DNA from: Burkholderiaceae bacterium 26 | GTDB lineage: Bacteria; Pseudomonadota; Gammaproteobacteria; Burkholderiales; Burkholderiaceae | DNA length: 64,000 bases | Reading direction: 5' to 3' | Assembly (NCBI GenBank): GCA_000955795.1 | Contig: JYOB01000008.1 | Location: 120,561 to 184,560, forward strand | In this document: piece by piece, positions 18,660 to 29,089 of the stretch | Position numbering within the stretch: the stretch's first letter is position 1 | Layout of the letters: the number at the start of each line of letters is the position of its first letter | Made by a program: the position numbers and the translations under genes | The notes under the pieces: generated by a model | The model's input: only the letters and a program-made list of their open reading frames with translations | Databases searched by the model: none | What the model was told of the DNA's origin: nothing

Positions 18660-19895
18660 TTAGGCGGGCTGCAGGCCGAGCACGTGCGCGGCATGGCGGA
18701 ATGCTTCGTCCACCACTTCCGGCGAGGTGCCGACGCAATTCACGTGGCCCATCTTGCGGCCTGGGCGTGCGTCGGCTTTGCCATACAGATGCACCTTCGC
18801 CCCGCTGTGGCGCATCACTTCGTGCCACGCAGGCGTACGCTCCAAGCCGTATTCGAACCACACGTCGCCCAGCACATTCAGCATGCGCCCCGGCGAATGC
18901 TGCCGCGTGCTGCCCAGCGGCAGACGGGCCATGGCGCGCACCTGCTGCTCGAACTGGCTGGTCTCGCACACGTCCATGGTGATGTGGCCGGAGTTGTGCG
19001 GACGCGGCGCCATTTCGTTGGCGACCAGAGAGCCATCCTGCAGCACGAAGAATTCGATGCACAGCACGCCGACGTAGCCCATTTCTTCGGCGATCATCGC
19101 CGCGGCGGCACGTGTGCGCGTGGCAATGTCGTCCGACACGCTGCGCGAGGGCATGGTCGTTGAAAACAGGATGCCGTCACGGTGCTCGTTCTCGGCGAGC
19201 GGCCAAGTGGCGGTGGTGCCATCAGCGCCGCGCGCGGCCAGCACCGATACCTCGTACGCCAGGGGCAGCATCTTCTCCAGCACGCACGGCACGTGTTGCA
19301 TGGCGCCCCAGGCAGCGCGCAGCTCTTCAACCGTTGAGACACGCGCCTGGCCCTTGCCGTCGTAGCCCATGCGGGCAATCTTCAGGATGCCGGGCAGCAG
19401 GTCGGCGGGCAGTTGTTCGATATCGGCTTCGTGTTCAATCACCCAGCTCGGTGCGGGGTGGATGCCTGTGCGTGCGGCGCACAGCGCGAAGAACTTTTTC
19501 TCGGCGATGCGGTTCTGCGCGATCGATACGCAGTTGGCACGCGGCGCAACGAACGCGCCGAGCTGCTCAAGCTTGTCGAGCGCTTGCGCGGGCACGTTCT
19601 CGAACTCGGTGGTGACGGCCGGGCACAGCGCGGCCATCTCGGCCAAAGCGGCTTCATCGGTGTAGCCGGCGCACAGATGACGCTCGGCGATGGTGCCGGC
19701 GGGGCTGTTCGGGTCAGGATCGAGCACGCAGACTTTGTAGCCCATCGCCTGCGCGGCGTGCGTGAACATGCGGCCGAGCTGGCCGCCGCCGAGCATGCCA
19801 AGCCAGGCATCGGGCAGGATCGCGTTGGGAACGTTCAGCGCGCGGGATTCCGCGGTGTGGGCTTGCGCCAGGCGCGGGTTCAGGTCGTCGGCCAT
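18660..19895 (-). CDS. purK: PurK, N5-carboxyaminoimidazole ribonucleotide synthase
   Basis: ATP-grasp enzyme of purine synthesis that carboxylates AIR using bicarbonate. The 411-residue protein has [11 protein letters not shown] (about 33-43) and ATP-grasp stretches [32 protein letters not shown] and [16 protein letters not shown]. About 27 residues precede the usual PurK start, so a shorter start cannot be excluded. It follows purE by 19-20 bp, and its product is the PurE substrate. Confidence 0.95.
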   Translation of the reverse strand: MADDLNPRLAQAHTAESRALNVPNAILPDAWLGMLGGGQLGRMFTHAAQAMGYKVCVLDPDPNSPAGTIAERHLCAGYTDEAALAEMAALCPAVTTEFENVPAQALDKLEQLGAFVAPRANCVSIAQNRIAEKKFFALCAARTGIHPAPSWVIEHEADIEQLPADLLPGILKIARMGYDGKGQARVSTVEELRAAWGAMQHVPCVLEKMLPLAYEVSVLAARGADGTTATWPLAENEHRDGILFSTTMPSRSVSDDIATRTRAAAAMIAEEMGYVGVLCIEFFVLQDGSLVANEMAPRPHNSGHITMDVCETSQFEQQVRAMARLPLGSTRQHSPGRMLNVLGDVWFEYGLERTPAWHEVMRHSGAKVHLYGKADARPGRKMGHVNCVGTSPEVVDEAFRHAAHVLGLQPA

Positions 19896-19914
19896 GAATC
19901 GGGTCGTAGGTTAC

Positions 19915-20424
19915 TTAAGCGCCGTGCACAGGGAGCGTCATGCCGCGCGCGACTTCGGTCTGCTGGGCGCGGAAGGCTTCGAGCTTGTCGGCAAGGGCCG
20001 AGTCGGTGGTGGCGATGGTCGCGATGGCAGCCAGCGCTGCGTTGGCCGCACCCGCCTCGCCAATAGCGAACGTTGACACCGGAATGCCCTTGGGCATCTG
20101 CACAATCGAGAGTAGCGAGTCTTCGCCGCGCAGGTACTTGGACGGCACCGGCACGCCGAACACCGGCACGATCGTCTTGGCGGCGATCATGCCCGGGAGG
20201 TGCGCTGCGCCGCCCGCGCCAGCGATGATGGCCCGCAAACCACGGCTGCGTGCGGCTTCGGCGTAGCGGAACATGTCGTCCGGCATGCGGTGCGCAGAAA
20301 CAACCTGCGCCTCGAACGGAATGCCGAACTGCGTGAGCATGTCGACGGCGTGGCGCATCACTTCCCAGTCGGAGCTGGAGCCCATCACCACGCCAACGAG
20401 CGGAGCGGATTGCTGTGCGGTCAT
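19915..20424 (-). CDS. purE: PurE, N5-CAIR mutase
   Basis: Converts N5-CAIR to CAIR, the step after PurK. Class I PurE blocks are intact: [36 protein letters not shown] and [25 protein letters not shown] use the ATG at 20424: AAGGAG lies about 8 bases before it but only 2 bases before the alternative ATG at 20430. Length 169 residues. It sits between purC and purK with short gaps. Confidence 0.95.
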   Translation of the reverse strand: MTAQQSAPLVGVVMGSSSDWEVMRHAVDMLTQFGIPFEAQVVSAHRMPDDMFRYAEAARSRGLRAIIAGAGGAAHLPGMIAAKTIVPVFGVPVPSKYLRGEDSLLSIVQMPKGIPVSTFAIGEAGAANAALAAIATIATTDSALADKLEAFRAQQTEVARGMTLPVHGA

Positions 20425-20440
20425 CGTCATCGCTCCTTGT

Positions 20441-21364
20441 TCAGCGCAGCGATTCGCCGGTCAGGCGGGTCAGTGCTTCGCGGTACTTGTCGGCGGTTTT
20501 TTCGATCACGTCGGCGGGCAGTTGCGGCGCCGGCGCGGTCTTCGGCCACGGCTTGCCATCAATGCGCACGGCTTCAAGCCAATCGCGCACGAACTGTTTG
20601 TCGAACGACGGCGGGTTCGTGCCGACCTGGTACGAATCGGCCGGCCAGAAGCGCGACGAATCGGCGGTGAGCGCCTCGTCCATCAGCGTGAGCGTGCCGT
20701 TCTCATCCAGACCAAACTCGAACTTGGTGTCGGCGATGATGATGCCGCGCGTGGCGGCAAAGTCGGAAGCTTCCTTATACAGGCGGATGCTCACGTCGCG
20801 GATCTGCGCGGCGAGGTCGGGGCCGATGCGGCGCTCGACTTCATCGAAGGAGATGTTCTCATCGTGCTCACCCATCTCTGCCTTGGCGGCGGGGGTGAAG
20901 ATCGGCTCGGGCAGCTTCTGCGCGTTCTGCAGGCCGGGGGCCAGATGCACGCCGCAGACAGCGCCGGTGGCTTGGTAATCCTTCCAGCCGCTGCCGGCCA
21001 GGTAGCCGCGCACCACGGCTTCCACCAGGATCGGCTTCAGGCGTTTGACCACGATGGCGCGGCCGCGCACCTGGTCGACTTCATTCGGGGCCACCACGGT
21101 TTCTGGGGCGATGCCCGTCTCGTGCGTCGGCACGATGTGGCGCAGCTTGTTGAACCAGAAATCCGACATCTGCGCGAGCACACGGCCCTTGTCCGGAATC
21201 GGCTGGCCGAGAATCACGTCAAACGCCGAGAGGCGGTCGGTGGTGACCATCAGCAGCTTGTCGTCGCCGACAGCGTAGTTCTCGCGCACCTTGCCACGGC
21301 CGAGCAACGGCAGGCTGGTGATCGACGATTCGTAAAGGGCGGAGGATGCAGGGGTGGCGGACAC
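20441..21364 (-). CDS. purC: PurC, SAICAR synthase
   Basis: Joins CAIR and aspartate with ATP, using the product of PurK and PurE. The 307-residue enzyme is the longer (yeast-like) form. Recognisable blocks are [65 protein letters not shown] and [19 protein letters not shown]. The start is GTG at 21364. A TATAAT box lies 42 bp upstream. It is first in the purC-purE-purK-sua5 series. Confidence 0.95.
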   Translation of the reverse strand: MSATPASSALYESSITSLPLLGRGKVRENYAVGDDKLLMVTTDRLSAFDVILGQPIPDKGRVLAQMSDFWFNKLRHIVPTHETGIAPETVVAPNEVDQVRGRAIVVKRLKPILVEAVVRGYLAGSGWKDYQATGAVCGVHLAPGLQNAQKLPEPIFTPAAKAEMGEHDENISFDEVERRIGPDLAAQIRDVSIRLYKEASDFAATRGIIIADTKFEFGLDENGTLTLMDEALTADSSRFWPADSYQVGTNPPSFDKQFVRDWLEAVRIDGKPWPKTAPAPQLPADVIEKTADKYREALTRLTGESLR

Positions 21365-21405
21365 GGCGGAACCCGAGAGGAGATAAGAAAACGTGGAAGG
21401 CCCGC

Positions 21406-21411
21406 ATTATA
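21406..21411 (-). promoter_or_regulatory. -10 element of the purC operon
   Basis: TATAAT on the minus strand, 42 bp before the purC start and downstream of the fba terminator hairpin. The -35 (CGTTTT at 17 bp spacing) is poor, so an activator or extended element may help. Confidence 0.5.
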
Positions 21412-21429
21412 CGTGGCCCATGCAATGCA

Positions 21430-21456
21430 AAACGGCTGGCGCAGTGCCAGCCGTTT
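21430..21456 (-). terminator. Rho-independent terminator after fba
   Basis: Perfect 11 bp stem AAACGGCTGGC / GCCAGCCGTTT with a 5-base loop, 22 bp past the fba stop. It separates the glycolytic genes from the purine operon. Confidence 0.8.
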
Positions 21457-21477
21457 GCCAGATGTGACGCGAAATGC

Positions 21478-22542
21478 TTATTGCACCACTTGCGCCAGAT
21501 CGCCGCTTTGGTACTTCTGCGCCATCACAGACAGGCCGATCGGCTTGATCTTGCCAGCCTGACCTTCGCAGCCGAACTCAATATAGCGCGCCTTGCAGAC
21601 TTGCTTGGCGGCTTCGCGGGCGGGCTTGAGCCATTCGCGGGCATCGAACTTGTCCGGGTTTTCGGCCAGGAACTTGCGCACCGCGCCCGTCATTGCCAGG
21701 CGGATGTCTGTGTCGATGTTGATCTTGCGCACGCCGTACTTGATGGCTTCCTGGATTTCCTCGACGGGCACGCCATAGGTTTCCTTCATCTTGCCGCCGT
21801 ACTGGTTGATGATGGCCAGCAGTTCTTGCGGCACGCTCGACGAGCCGTGCATCACCAGGTGGGTGTTCGGAATGCGAGCGTGGATTTCCTTCACGCGGCT
21901 GATGGCGAGGATGTCGCCGGTGGGCTTGCGCGTGAACTTGTAGGCGCCGTGGCTGGTGCCGATGGCGATGGCCAGCGCGTCCAGTTGGGTCGCCTTGACG
22001 AACTGGGCAGCCTCTTCGGGGTCGGTCAGCAGGGACGAGTGGTCGAGCTTGCCTTCCGCGCCGTGGCCATCTTCCTCGCCGGCCATACCGGTCTCCAGCG
22101 AGCCCAGGCAGCCGAGTTCGCCTTCAACGGTCACACCAACCTTGTGGGCCATCTCAACCACGCGGCGCGTCACGTCGACGTTGTAGTCAAAATTGGCCGG
22201 GGTCTTGCCGTCTTCGCGCAGCGAGCCGTCCATCATGACCGAACCGAAGCCAAGGTCGATGGCGCCCTGGCAGATTGCCGGGCTTTGGCCGTGATCCTGG
22301 TGCATGACCAGCGGAATCTCCGGATAAGCCTCGACAGCGGCTTGGATCAGGTGCTTGATGAACGATTCGCCGGCGTATTTGCGGGCGCCTGCGCTGGCCT
22401 GCAGGATGACCGGTGCGCCGGCTTCCTTGGCAGCTTCCATTACGGCCTGGACTTGCTCCAGGTTGTTCACGTTGAATGCCGGCAGGCCGTAGCCGTTTTC
22501 AGCGGCGTGGTCCAGCAGTTGGCGCATCGAGACGAGTGGCAT
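21478..22542 (-). CDS. fba: Class II fructose-bisphosphate aldolase
   Basis: Zinc-dependent aldolase of glycolysis and gluconeogenesis. The 354-residue protein has the class II blocks [29 protein letters not shown] with metal and catalytic residues, [33 protein letters not shown] and [13 protein letters not shown]. Length and sequence match the CbbA-like group of beta-proteobacteria. AGGAGA precedes the ATG. It lies downstream of pyk by 87 bp on the same strand and is followed by a terminator. Confidence 0.95.
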   Translation of the reverse strand: MPLVSMRQLLDHAAENGYGLPAFNVNNLEQVQAVMEAAKEAGAPVILQASAGARKYAGESFIKHLIQAAVEAYPEIPLVMHQDHGQSPAICQGAIDLGFGSVMMDGSLREDGKTPANFDYNVDVTRRVVEMAHKVGVTVEGELGCLGSLETGMAGEEDGHGAEGKLDHSSLLTDPEEAAQFVKATQLDALAIAIGTSHGAYKFTRKPTGDILAISRVKEIHARIPNTHLVMHGSSSVPQELLAIINQYGGKMKETYGVPVEEIQEAIKYGVRKINIDTDIRLAMTGAVRKFLAENPDKFDAREWLKPAREAAKQVCKARYIEFGCEGQAGKIKPIGLSVMAQKYQSGDLAQVVQ

Positions 22543-22629
22543 GGTTTTCTCCTATGGATCGATCTGTATTCGGTCTCAGGAACCCGTGGGCGTCTGGAAG
22601 ACGTAGCAAACGGCGTTCCGTCGTGGGCG

Positions 22630-24069
22630 TCAGTGCATGCCGACGCGAACAATCTTGAGCGTGTTGGTGCCGCCGGCCTGTCCCATCGGCTCGCCGACGG
22701 TCAGGACGATGAAGTCGCCACGCTGCACGACGCCGCGCGCGACCAGCAGTTCTTCGGCCTGATGCAACGCTTCGTCGCGGTCGGCGCTGTTGGCCAGCGG
22801 CAGCGACTGCACGTTGCGGTACAGGGCCATCTTGCGCTGAGAGGCCACATTGGGCGTCATCGCATAAATGGGGATGTTGATGCCGTGGCGGCTCATCCAC
22901 AGCGCCGTGGCGCCGGAATCGGTGAGCGCGGCAATCGCCTTGACCTGCAGATGGTGCGCCGTGAACAGCGCCCCCATGGCAATCGACTGGTCAATGCGGC
23001 TGAAAGTCTGGTCGAGGAAGTCGGTGTCCAGGTGCACGGATTGCGACTTCTCGGCTTCCAAACAGATGGCAGCCATGGCCTCGATGGTCTCGACCGGATA
23101 GCGGCCGGCGGCGGTTTCGGCCGACAACATCACCGCATCGGTGCCGTCGAGCACGGCGTTGGCGACGTCCGACACCTCGGCGCGCGTCGGCACCGGGTTG
23201 ACGATCATCGATTCCATCATCTGCGTGGCGGTGATGGCCAGCTTGTTGTTTTCGCGAGCCAGCTTGATCATGCGCTTCTGCAGCGCCGGCACGGCCGCGT
23301 TGCCCACTTCCACCGCCAGGTCGCCACGCGCGACCATGATGCCGTCGGACGCAGCCAGGATCTCTTCGAGCACGCCCGGGCGGATGGCCTCGGCGCGTTC
23401 GATCTTGGCGATCATGCGCGTCTTGTGATTGTTCGGCGCGCCCGCCACGGCGGCCAATTGGCGCGCCATTTCCATGTCGGTCGCGTTTTTGGGGAAGCTG
23501 ACCGCGACGTAATCGGCGCCCAGCGCCATCGCGGTCTTGATGTCTTCCATGTCCTTGGCCGTCAGCGCCGGCGCCGACAGCCCGCCGCCCTGGCGGTTGA
23601 TGCCCTTGTTGTTGGACAGATCGCCGCCGATCTTGACGATGGTCTCGATCTCTTCACCCACCACGCGCTCGACCTGCAGCACGATCAGCCCATCGTTGAG
23701 CAGCAGCAGATCGCCAGGGCCCACGTCGCGCGGCAGTTCCTTGTAGTCGAGGCCGACGCGCTCCTGGTTGCCCAGTTCGCAGCGGGCGTCGAGCGTAAAG
23801 CGATCACCGGGTTCGAGCGTGATCTTGCCGCTCTCGAACTTGCCGACGCGGATCTTCGGACCCTGCAGGTCGGCCATGATGGCCACCTCGCGGCCCACCG
23901 AACGCGCCACTTCACGCACCAACTGCGCACGATCGATGTGGTCTTGCGCCGCGCCGTGCGAGAAGTTCAGCCGCACCACGTCCACCCCCGCGGCGATCAT
24001 GCGGGTCAGGACTTCCTGCGTGCTGGACGCGGGGCCGAGCGTTGCGACGATCTTGGTAGCACGGGTCAT
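22630..24069 (-). CDS. pyk: Pyruvate kinase
   Basis: Converts phosphoenolpyruvate and ADP to pyruvate and ATP. The 479-residue protein starts TRATKIVATLGPASS and has VDVVRLNFSHGAAQDH, ADLQGPKIRVG, MIAKIERAEAI and GIMVARGDLAVEVG with the signature lysine and acidic metal ligands. Then come ATQMMESMI and SAETAAGRYPVE, and the regulatory C-terminal domain. I chose the ATG at 24069, the normal family start; a longer frame to 24339 overlaps pgk. It lies 49 bp after pgk. Confidence 0.95.
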   Translation of the reverse strand: MTRATKIVATLGPASSTQEVLTRMIAAGVDVVRLNFSHGAAQDHIDRAQLVREVARSVGREVAIMADLQGPKIRVGKFESGKITLEPGDRFTLDARCELGNQERVGLDYKELPRDVGPGDLLLLNDGLIVLQVERVVGEEIETIVKIGGDLSNNKGINRQGGGLSAPALTAKDMEDIKTAMALGADYVAVSFPKNATDMEMARQLAAVAGAPNNHKTRMIAKIERAEAIRPGVLEEILAASDGIMVARGDLAVEVGNAAVPALQKRMIKLARENNKLAITATQMMESMIVNPVPTRAEVSDVANAVLDGTDAVMLSAETAAGRYPVETIEAMAAICLEAEKSQSVHLDTDFLDQTFSRIDQSIAMGALFTAHHLQVKAIAALTDSGATALWMSRHGINIPIYAMTPNVASQRKMALYRNVQSLPLANSADRDEALHQAEELLVARGVVQRGDFIVLTVGEPMGQAGGTNTLKIVRVGMH

Positions 24070-24118
24070 GGGCGGCGGTGTCTCGTTGTTGTGGTGGGGA
24101 TGTTCGCGGCGCTTGCGC

Positions 24119-25330
24119 TCAGGCCGCGGTGGCCTGGTTCTGCGCGCGTTGTTCCAGGATTTCGACGGCCGGCAGCGTCTTGCCTTCCAGGAATTCGAGG
24201 AACGCACCGCCGCCGGTGGAGATATAGCCCACCTTGTCGGCAATGTTGTACTTGGCGATGGCAGCCAGCGTGTCGCCGCCGCCCGCAATCGAGAAACCCG
24301 ACGAGGCAGCAATCGCCTCGGCCAGCACCTTGGTGCCATTGCCGAACTGGTCGAACTCGAATACGCCGACCGGGCCGTTCCAGACGATGGTGCCGGCGGT
24401 CTTGAGTTGTTCAGCCAATTGGGCAGCCGTCTTCGGGCCGATGTCGAGGATCATGTCGTCGTCCGCCACATCCGCCACATCCTTGACGGTGGCGGCCGCG
24501 GTGGCGCTGAATTCCTTGGCGCACACCACATCGACGGGAATGGGCACCGACGCGCCACGTGCTGCCAGCATCTCAATGATGGCCTCTGCATCGCCAACCA
24601 AGTCTGCTTCCGCCAGCGATTTGCCGATCTTCAGGCCGGCGGCCAGCATGAACGTGTTGGCAATGCCGCCGCCGACGATCAGGTTGTCCACCTTGTCAGC
24701 CAGCGACTTCAGGATGGTCAGCTTGGTCGAAACCTTCGAGCCGGCCACGATGGCCACCAGCGGGCGTGCGGGCTGACCCAGCGCCTTGCCCAGCGCATCC
24801 AGCTCGGCGGCCAGCAGCGGGCCGGCGCAGGCGACGGGCGCAAACTTGGCGATACCGTGGGTGGTGGCTTCCGCGCGGTGGGCGGTGCCGAAGGCGTCGT
24901 TGACGTAGACATCGCACAGCTTGGCCATCTTCTGGGCCAGTTCGTCGCTGTTCTTTTTCTCGCCCTTGTTCACGCGGCAGTTTTCCAACAGCACGACCTG
25001 GCCAGGCGCGACATCCACGCCGTCGACCCAGTTCTGGACGAGTTTCACGTCACGGCCCAGCAGTTCGGACAGGCGCTTGGCAACCGGCGCCAGCGAGTCT
25101 TCGGGCTTGAATTCACCCTCGGTCGGACGGCCCAGGTGCGAAGTGACCATGACAGCGGCACCCGCGTCCAGCGCGGCCTTGACGGCCGGCACGGATGCGC
25201 GGATGCGCGTGTCTTCAGTGATGTTGCCGGCATCGTCTTGCGGCACGTTGAGGTCGGCGCGGATGAACACGCGCTTACCGGCAAGCTTTCCTTCGGAGAT
25301 GAGATCAGACAGACGCAGGACGTGAGGCAT
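24119..25330 (-). CDS. pgk: Phosphoglycerate kinase
   Basis: Glycolytic enzyme linking 1,3-bisphosphoglycerate to ATP formation. 403 residues from ATG 25330, with [74 protein letters not shown] and [12 protein letters not shown]. This is a full-length single-chain Pgk. The extended frame beyond 25330 is antisense to rarD. It heads the pgk-pyk-fba run on the minus strand. Confidence 0.95.
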   Translation of the reverse strand: MPHVLRLSDLISEGKLAGKRVFIRADLNVPQDDAGNITEDTRIRASVPAVKAALDAGAAVMVTSHLGRPTEGEFKPEDSLAPVAKRLSELLGRDVKLVQNWVDGVDVAPGQVVLLENCRVNKGEKKNSDELAQKMAKLCDVYVNDAFGTAHRAEATTHGIAKFAPVACAGPLLAAELDALGKALGQPARPLVAIVAGSKVSTKLTILKSLADKVDNLIVGGGIANTFMLAAGLKIGKSLAEADLVGDAEAIIEMLAARGASVPIPVDVVCAKEFSATAAATVKDVADVADDDMILDIGPKTAAQLAEQLKTAGTIVWNGPVGVFEFDQFGNGTKVLAEAIAASSGFSIAGGGDTLAAIAKYNIADKVGYISTGGGAFLEFLEGKTLPAVEILEQRAQNQATAA

Positions 25331-25449
25331 GGCAGCTACGGAAGAAATCGCGGGAAACCACGATTTTACCCGATGCGCCTGGTCAAAACGTGCGTTTCTC
25401 GGCCGAACCTTCCGGGCTCGACCGTCTTGCCGAGGCCGATTGGCGGGGG

Positions 25450-26352
25450 CTACGCCGGCAGCGGCGTGCGACGGCGCAGCCGCATCCAGCCTTCGGCCGA
25501 ATACACGGCCAGACCCGCCCAGATCAGCACATAGCCCGCCACCTTGGGGCCAGCAAACGGCTCGTTGTAGAGCCAAACACCCAGCAGCAGCTGCAGCGTC
25601 GGGCTCACGTATTGCAGCAAACCCAGCAGCGACAGCGGAATACGCCGCGCGCCGGCGCCAAACAGCAGTAGCGGCAGCGCCGTCAGCGGGCCGGCCAGCG
25701 CCAGCAGCAACTGCGTGCCCGGCGATGCGGCCAGGAAGGCATTCTGATGCTGCGAAGCCAGCCAGCCGAGGTAGGCCAGCGCCAGCGGAAACAGCAATAG
25801 CGTCTCCAGCGTCAGCCCTTCCAGCGCGCCCAGCGGCGAGGTCTTGCGCAGCAAGCCGTAGAACCCGAACGAAAATGCCAGCGCCAGCGCAATCCACGGC
25901 AGCGTGCCGGCCTGCCAGGTCAGCCACGCCACGCCGGCTGCGGCCAGCGCCACTGACACCCACTGCACGGGCCGCAGCCGCTCGCCGAGCACCAGCAGCG
26001 CCAGCATCACCACCACCAGCGGGTTGATGAAGTAGCCCAAGCTGGCGTCGATCACGTGGTCATGGTTGACGGCCCAGATGTAGGTCAGCCAGTTGGCGGC
26101 CAACAGGCTGGTGCTGGCCGCGTAGCGCCCCACGACACGCGGCTGCGTGCGCAGCGCCCAAAGCCACGCCCAGTGCCGCTTCACGAGCAGAATCACCACC
26201 ATCACCGCCAACGACCAGATCACCCGGTGCGAGAGAATCTCCACCGGCGACACCGCCTTGAGCAGCTTGAAGTACAGCGGAAACAAGCCCCACATCGTGT
26301 AGGCCAGAAACGCGAAGATCGCGCCGTTGCGATTTGAGCCCGGCATGTTCAT
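25450..26352 (-). CDS. rarD: RarD-type EamA-family transporter
   Basis: A 300-residue inner-membrane protein of the drug/metabolite transporter superfamily. About ten hydrophobic helices in two EamA halves are visible, beginning [22 protein letters not shown], with RarD hallmarks [35 protein letters not shown] and [21 protein letters not shown]. The transported compound is unknown. ATG 26352 overlaps the azlD stop (ATGA), so it is translationally coupled as the third gene after azlC and azlD. Confidence 0.88.
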   Translation of the reverse strand: MNMPGSNRNGAIFAFLAYTMWGLFPLYFKLLKAVSPVEILSHRVIWSLAVMVVILLVKRHWAWLWALRTQPRVVGRYAASTSLLAANWLTYIWAVNHDHVIDASLGYFINPLVVVMLALLVLGERLRPVQWVSVALAAAGVAWLTWQAGTLPWIALALAFSFGFYGLLRKTSPLGALEGLTLETLLLFPLALAYLGWLASQHQNAFLAASPGTQLLLALAGPLTALPLLLFGAGARRIPLSLLGLLQYVSPTLQLLLGVWLYNEPFAGPKVAGYVLIWAGLAVYSAEGWMRLRRRTPLPA

Positions 26353-26672
26353 CCCCAGAGACGCAGCACCGTAAAGACGCCCATGCCGACGAAGATCATG
26401 CCGAGCATGCGCCGCGTCGCTACATAGAACGCGGTGGCGGCAACGCCGGCCATCAGGCGCGGGTTGGTCCAGCTCGCGTCGAAGTGCCCCTGATTCCAGA
26501 GCAGGTCGGGCAAGACGATGGCGACGAGCGCGGCAGCGGGCGCAAAGCGCAGCGCGTGCTGCACGCGGGTGGGCAGGGTCATGCGGTTGCCCACGATCAG
26601 GAACAGCGAACGCGTGACGATCGTCACCACGGTCATCCCGGCAATCACCAGCCAGATTTCGAGTGCGCTCAT
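26349..26672 (-). CDS. azlD: AzlD, branched-chain amino acid exporter small subunit
   Basis: A 107-residue membrane protein with four hydrophobic stretches (EIWLVIAGMTVVTIVTRSLFLI, ALRFAPAAALVAIVLPDLLW and others) typical of AzlD. With AzlC it forms a branched-chain amino acid or azaleucine export system in the inner membrane. Its ATG overlaps the azlC stop by 4 bases. Confidence 0.9.
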   Translation of the reverse strand: MSALEIWLVIAGMTVVTIVTRSLFLIVGNRMTLPTRVQHALRFAPAAALVAIVLPDLLWNQGHFDASWTNPRLMAGVAATAFYVATRRMLGMIFVGMGVFTVLRLWG

Positions 26673-27463
26673 GCGTCGTCCTCGTCAGCTGCGGCCTGCA
26701 CGGCACGGCGGCGCTGCCACTGCAGGCGCGCGGCGGCTTCGTCGGCGGCCAGGCCGGCAGCCATCGCGCCAGTGACGGCAATCACCAGGCTCAATCGATA
26801 CGGCAGCTTGAAGGCAACCAGCGCCAGCACCGCCGCCACAGCCACCGCCATGAGGGTGGCACGGCTACGAATGGTCGACACCATGACAGGAATCAGCGCA
26901 AGCGTTCCGGCCAGCGCCAGGCCCCACGCGTCAGGAAACAGGCTCGCCGCGACGATGCCCACGATGGACGACACCTGCCAGCCAACGAAGCTCAGCAGGA
27001 CCATGCCCCAGTAATAGCCCTCCTTGCCCGCCTGCGGCGCGGCCGAGGGGTACTGCTGGGTGAACAGCACGAACGGCAGATCTCCGTTGAACACGCCCAG
27101 AACCACGCGCCGCATGAACGGCAGATGCCCGAAATGCTGCATCAGCCCGGCGCTAAAGATAATGAAGCGCACATTCACGATGAACGCCGTCAGGAGTGCC
27201 GTCCAGATCGGCAAGCCGGCCGCCAACAGCGGCAGCACCGCCAACTGCGACGACCCCGCATACACGAAGATCGTCATGCCGATGGCCTGCGGGATGGTCA
27301 GCACCGATTTGCTCATCGCCACGCCCGTCACCAGCCCCCAGGCGAGCACTGGCGGCATCGACGGCATGTAAGCTCGCACGCCGGCAAAGAATCCGGCTCG
27401 TTCGGCCGGATCGATTGCTTCCCAGCGGCGCTGCAACGCAGCCGCCCAGCGTACTAGCGCCAT
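26669..27463 (-). CDS. azlC: AzlC, branched-chain amino acid exporter large subunit
   Basis: A 264-residue integral membrane protein. Family blocks include MPPVLAWGLVTGVAMSKS, FVYAGSSQLAVLPLLAAGLPI and NVRFIIFSAGLMQHF. It pairs with AzlD to export branched-chain amino acids. It heads a coupled azlC-azlD-rarD operon, and a TATAAT box with an adjacent perfect palindrome lies ~115 bp upstream. Confidence 0.9.
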   Translation of the reverse strand: MALVRWAAALQRRWEAIDPAERAGFFAGVRAYMPSMPPVLAWGLVTGVAMSKSVLTIPQAIGMTIFVYAGSSQLAVLPLLAAGLPIWTALLTAFIVNVRFIIFSAGLMQHFGHLPFMRRVVLGVFNGDLPFVLFTQQYPSAAPQAGKEGYYWGMVLLSFVGWQVSSIVGIVAASLFPDAWGLALAGTLALIPVMVSTIRSRATLMAVAVAAVLALVAFKLPYRLSLVIAVTGAMAAGLAADEAAARLQWQRRRAVQAAADEDDA

Positions 27464-27578
27464 GGCGCCCCCAAAAGTGGCGAATCAGACTCTTTTTGAT
27501 CAACCGGACAGGGGCAGCCGGCAGCGCGGGCGCGCAGAAACGTCGGGGGCGACATGGGTGGCTCGTAGGAAACACGCG

Positions 27579-27610
27579 ATTATACTTTTGATGTTAAGCA
27601 TCCGCTTAAC
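27579..27610 (-). promoter_or_regulatory. azlC promoter with overlapping palindrome
   Basis: A minus-strand TATAAT occupies 27579-27584. The -35 zone is covered by a perfect inverted repeat GTTAAGC-ATCC-GCTTAAC at 27593-27610, placed where a repressor would block polymerase. AzlCD systems are often controlled by Lrp-type regulators; none is adjacent here. Confidence 0.5.
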
Positions 27611-27680
27611 GGCGATGCGCGTGCGCCCTGCCCTACGAAACGATTCATGCCGGGCGCCACGCACTGCAACAATCTGCGTT

Positions 27681-27709
27681 GGCGCGCCTGCGCCCACCCC
27701 TTACAATTT
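27681..27709 (+). promoter_or_regulatory. Sigma-70 promoter for the zinc-finger gene and waaF
   Basis: TTGGCG, a 17-base spacer, then TACAAT, ending 83 bp before the zinc-finger start at 27792. Confidence 0.55.
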
Positions 27710-27791
27710 CGCTTTTGTCGGTTTTTGAACCTGCGGCCTATATCACGGTGTGGCTGACCTGCTCAGACCGCGCCGGCACTCCTCACTCACC

Positions 27792-27989
27792 ATGACCACG
27801 CAAACCGCACCCACGATCGAAATCGGCGCAGACGACCTGCCGCTGCATTGCCCGACCGCCAAGACGCCGGCCTGGAACTACCACCCGCGCGTGTTCCTCG
27901 ACATCGCCGACACCGGCGAGGCCAAGTGCCCGTACTGCGGCACCGTCTACAAGCTGGCCCCCGGCGTTGAACTGAAGGGCCACCATTGA
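27792..27989 (+). CDS. Zinc-finger (CHCC) domain protein
   Basis: A 65-residue protein of the small zinc-finger family related to the NDUFS6 subunit of complex I. Putative metal ligands are C20, H31, C46 and C49 (CPYCG). The conserved PAWNYHPRVFLDIADTGEAK stretch lies between them. The ATG at 27792 is the family start; an in-frame ATG at 27750 adds non-conserved residues. Its exact role in bacteria is unclear. waaF starts 49 bp downstream. Confidence 0.88.
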   Translation: MTTQTAPTIEIGADDLPLHCPTAKTPAWNYHPRVFLDIADTGEAKCPYCGTVYKLAPGVELKGHH

Positions 27990-28038
27990 GCCCGATTCAC
28001 CTGCAGTACACCGGTCGCCGCGCACGCCAGGCGATTCG

Positions 28039-29064
28039 ATGATGCGCAAGATTCTCGTCGTCGCCCCCAACTGGATCGGTGATGCGCTGATGGCGCAGCC
28101 GCTGTTCGCGCAGATCAAGGCGCGGCACCCGCGCGCGCAGATCCACGCCATCGCCCCGAAATGGGTTGCGCCCGTGCTCGCACGCATGCCGGAAATCGCG
28201 CGCGTGCTGCCGACCGAACTCGCCCACGGCAAGCTGCAGCTCGGCAGCCGCACGATGTTCGCGCAGCAGCTCAAAGGCGAAACATTTGACGCAGCTTACG
28301 TGCTGCCGAACTCGTTCAAGAGCGCGCTGATCCCGTGGCTGGCCGGCATTCCGCTGCGCATTGGCTACAAGGGCGAGTCGCGCCTGGGCGTGCTGAACGT
28401 GCGCTACCCGAATCCGCCCAAGAACGCGCGTCCGCCGATGGTGCAGCACTACGCGGCGCTGGCTTTCAAGCCCCACGCCAAGTTGCCCGACACCCTGCCC
28501 GACCCCAAGCTCGACATTGATGTGCAGCGGGTGGCCGCCACCTCGGCCAAGTTCGGCATTCCGGGCAACGCGCGGCTGATTGCCTTCTGCCCGGGCGCGG
28601 AATACGGCCCCGCCAAGCGCTGGCCTGCCGAACACTTTGCAGAGCTTGCGCAGATGCTGCGCCGCTCGTTCCCGTATGCGCAGATCGTCGCGCTCGGTTC
28701 GGGCAAGGACCGCGAGATGGCCAACGCCATCGTCGAGCGCGCGCCGTTCGTGCGCAACCTGTGCGGCGAGACCTCGTTGGACGAAGCCATCGAGCTGCTT
28801 GCCCGCGCCGAAGCCGCCATCTGCAACGACTCCGGCTTGATGCACGTGACGGCCGCCCTGGGGCGCCCGCAGGTGGCCGTATTCGGCTCCAGCGACCCGC
28901 GCCACACGCCGCCGCTGTCGCCCGCTGCGAGTATCATGTGGCTCCATCTGGAGTGCAGCCCGTGCTTTGCGCGCGAATGCCCGCTGGGCCACTTGCGCTG
29001 CCTGCGCGACATCGGCCCCGAGATGGTGTTTCATGAATTGCGCCGGCTGTTGCAGCCGCAGTAA
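28039..29064 (+). CDS. waaF: WaaF, ADP-heptose:LPS heptosyltransferase II
   Basis: A GT9-family glycosyltransferase that adds the second heptose to the inner LPS core on the cytoplasmic face. The 341-residue protein starts KILVVAPNWIGDALMAQPLF and has FCPGAEYGPAKRWPAEHFAEL, LGSGKD and NDSGLMHVTAALGRPQVAVFGSSDP, the donor-binding signatures. The late LECSPCFARECPLGHLRCL is characteristic of WaaF. Two adjacent ATGs (28039, 28042) are possible starts. Confidence 0.93.
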   Translation: MMRKILVVAPNWIGDALMAQPLFAQIKARHPRAQIHAIAPKWVAPVLARMPEIARVLPTELAHGKLQLGSRTMFAQQLKGETFDAAYVLPNSFKSALIPWLAGIPLRIGYKGESRLGVLNVRYPNPPKNARPPMVQHYAALAFKPHAKLPDTLPDPKLDIDVQRVAATSAKFGIPGNARLIAFCPGAEYGPAKRWPAEHFAELAQMLRRSFPYAQIVALGSGKDREMANAIVERAPFVRNLCGETSLDEAIELLARAEAAICNDSGLMHVTAALGRPQVAVFGSSDPRHTPPLSPAASIMWLHLECSPCFARECPLGHLRCLRDIGPEMVFHELRRLLQPQ

Positions 29065-29089
29065 TACGCTCTCCTTAACGTTCACCGCC

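Noticed and set aside
21346-24405. 1019-residue plus-strand open frame
   Set aside because: It lies antisense to fba and pyk and has no domain; the GC-rich codon pattern of the real genes leaves this frame open.
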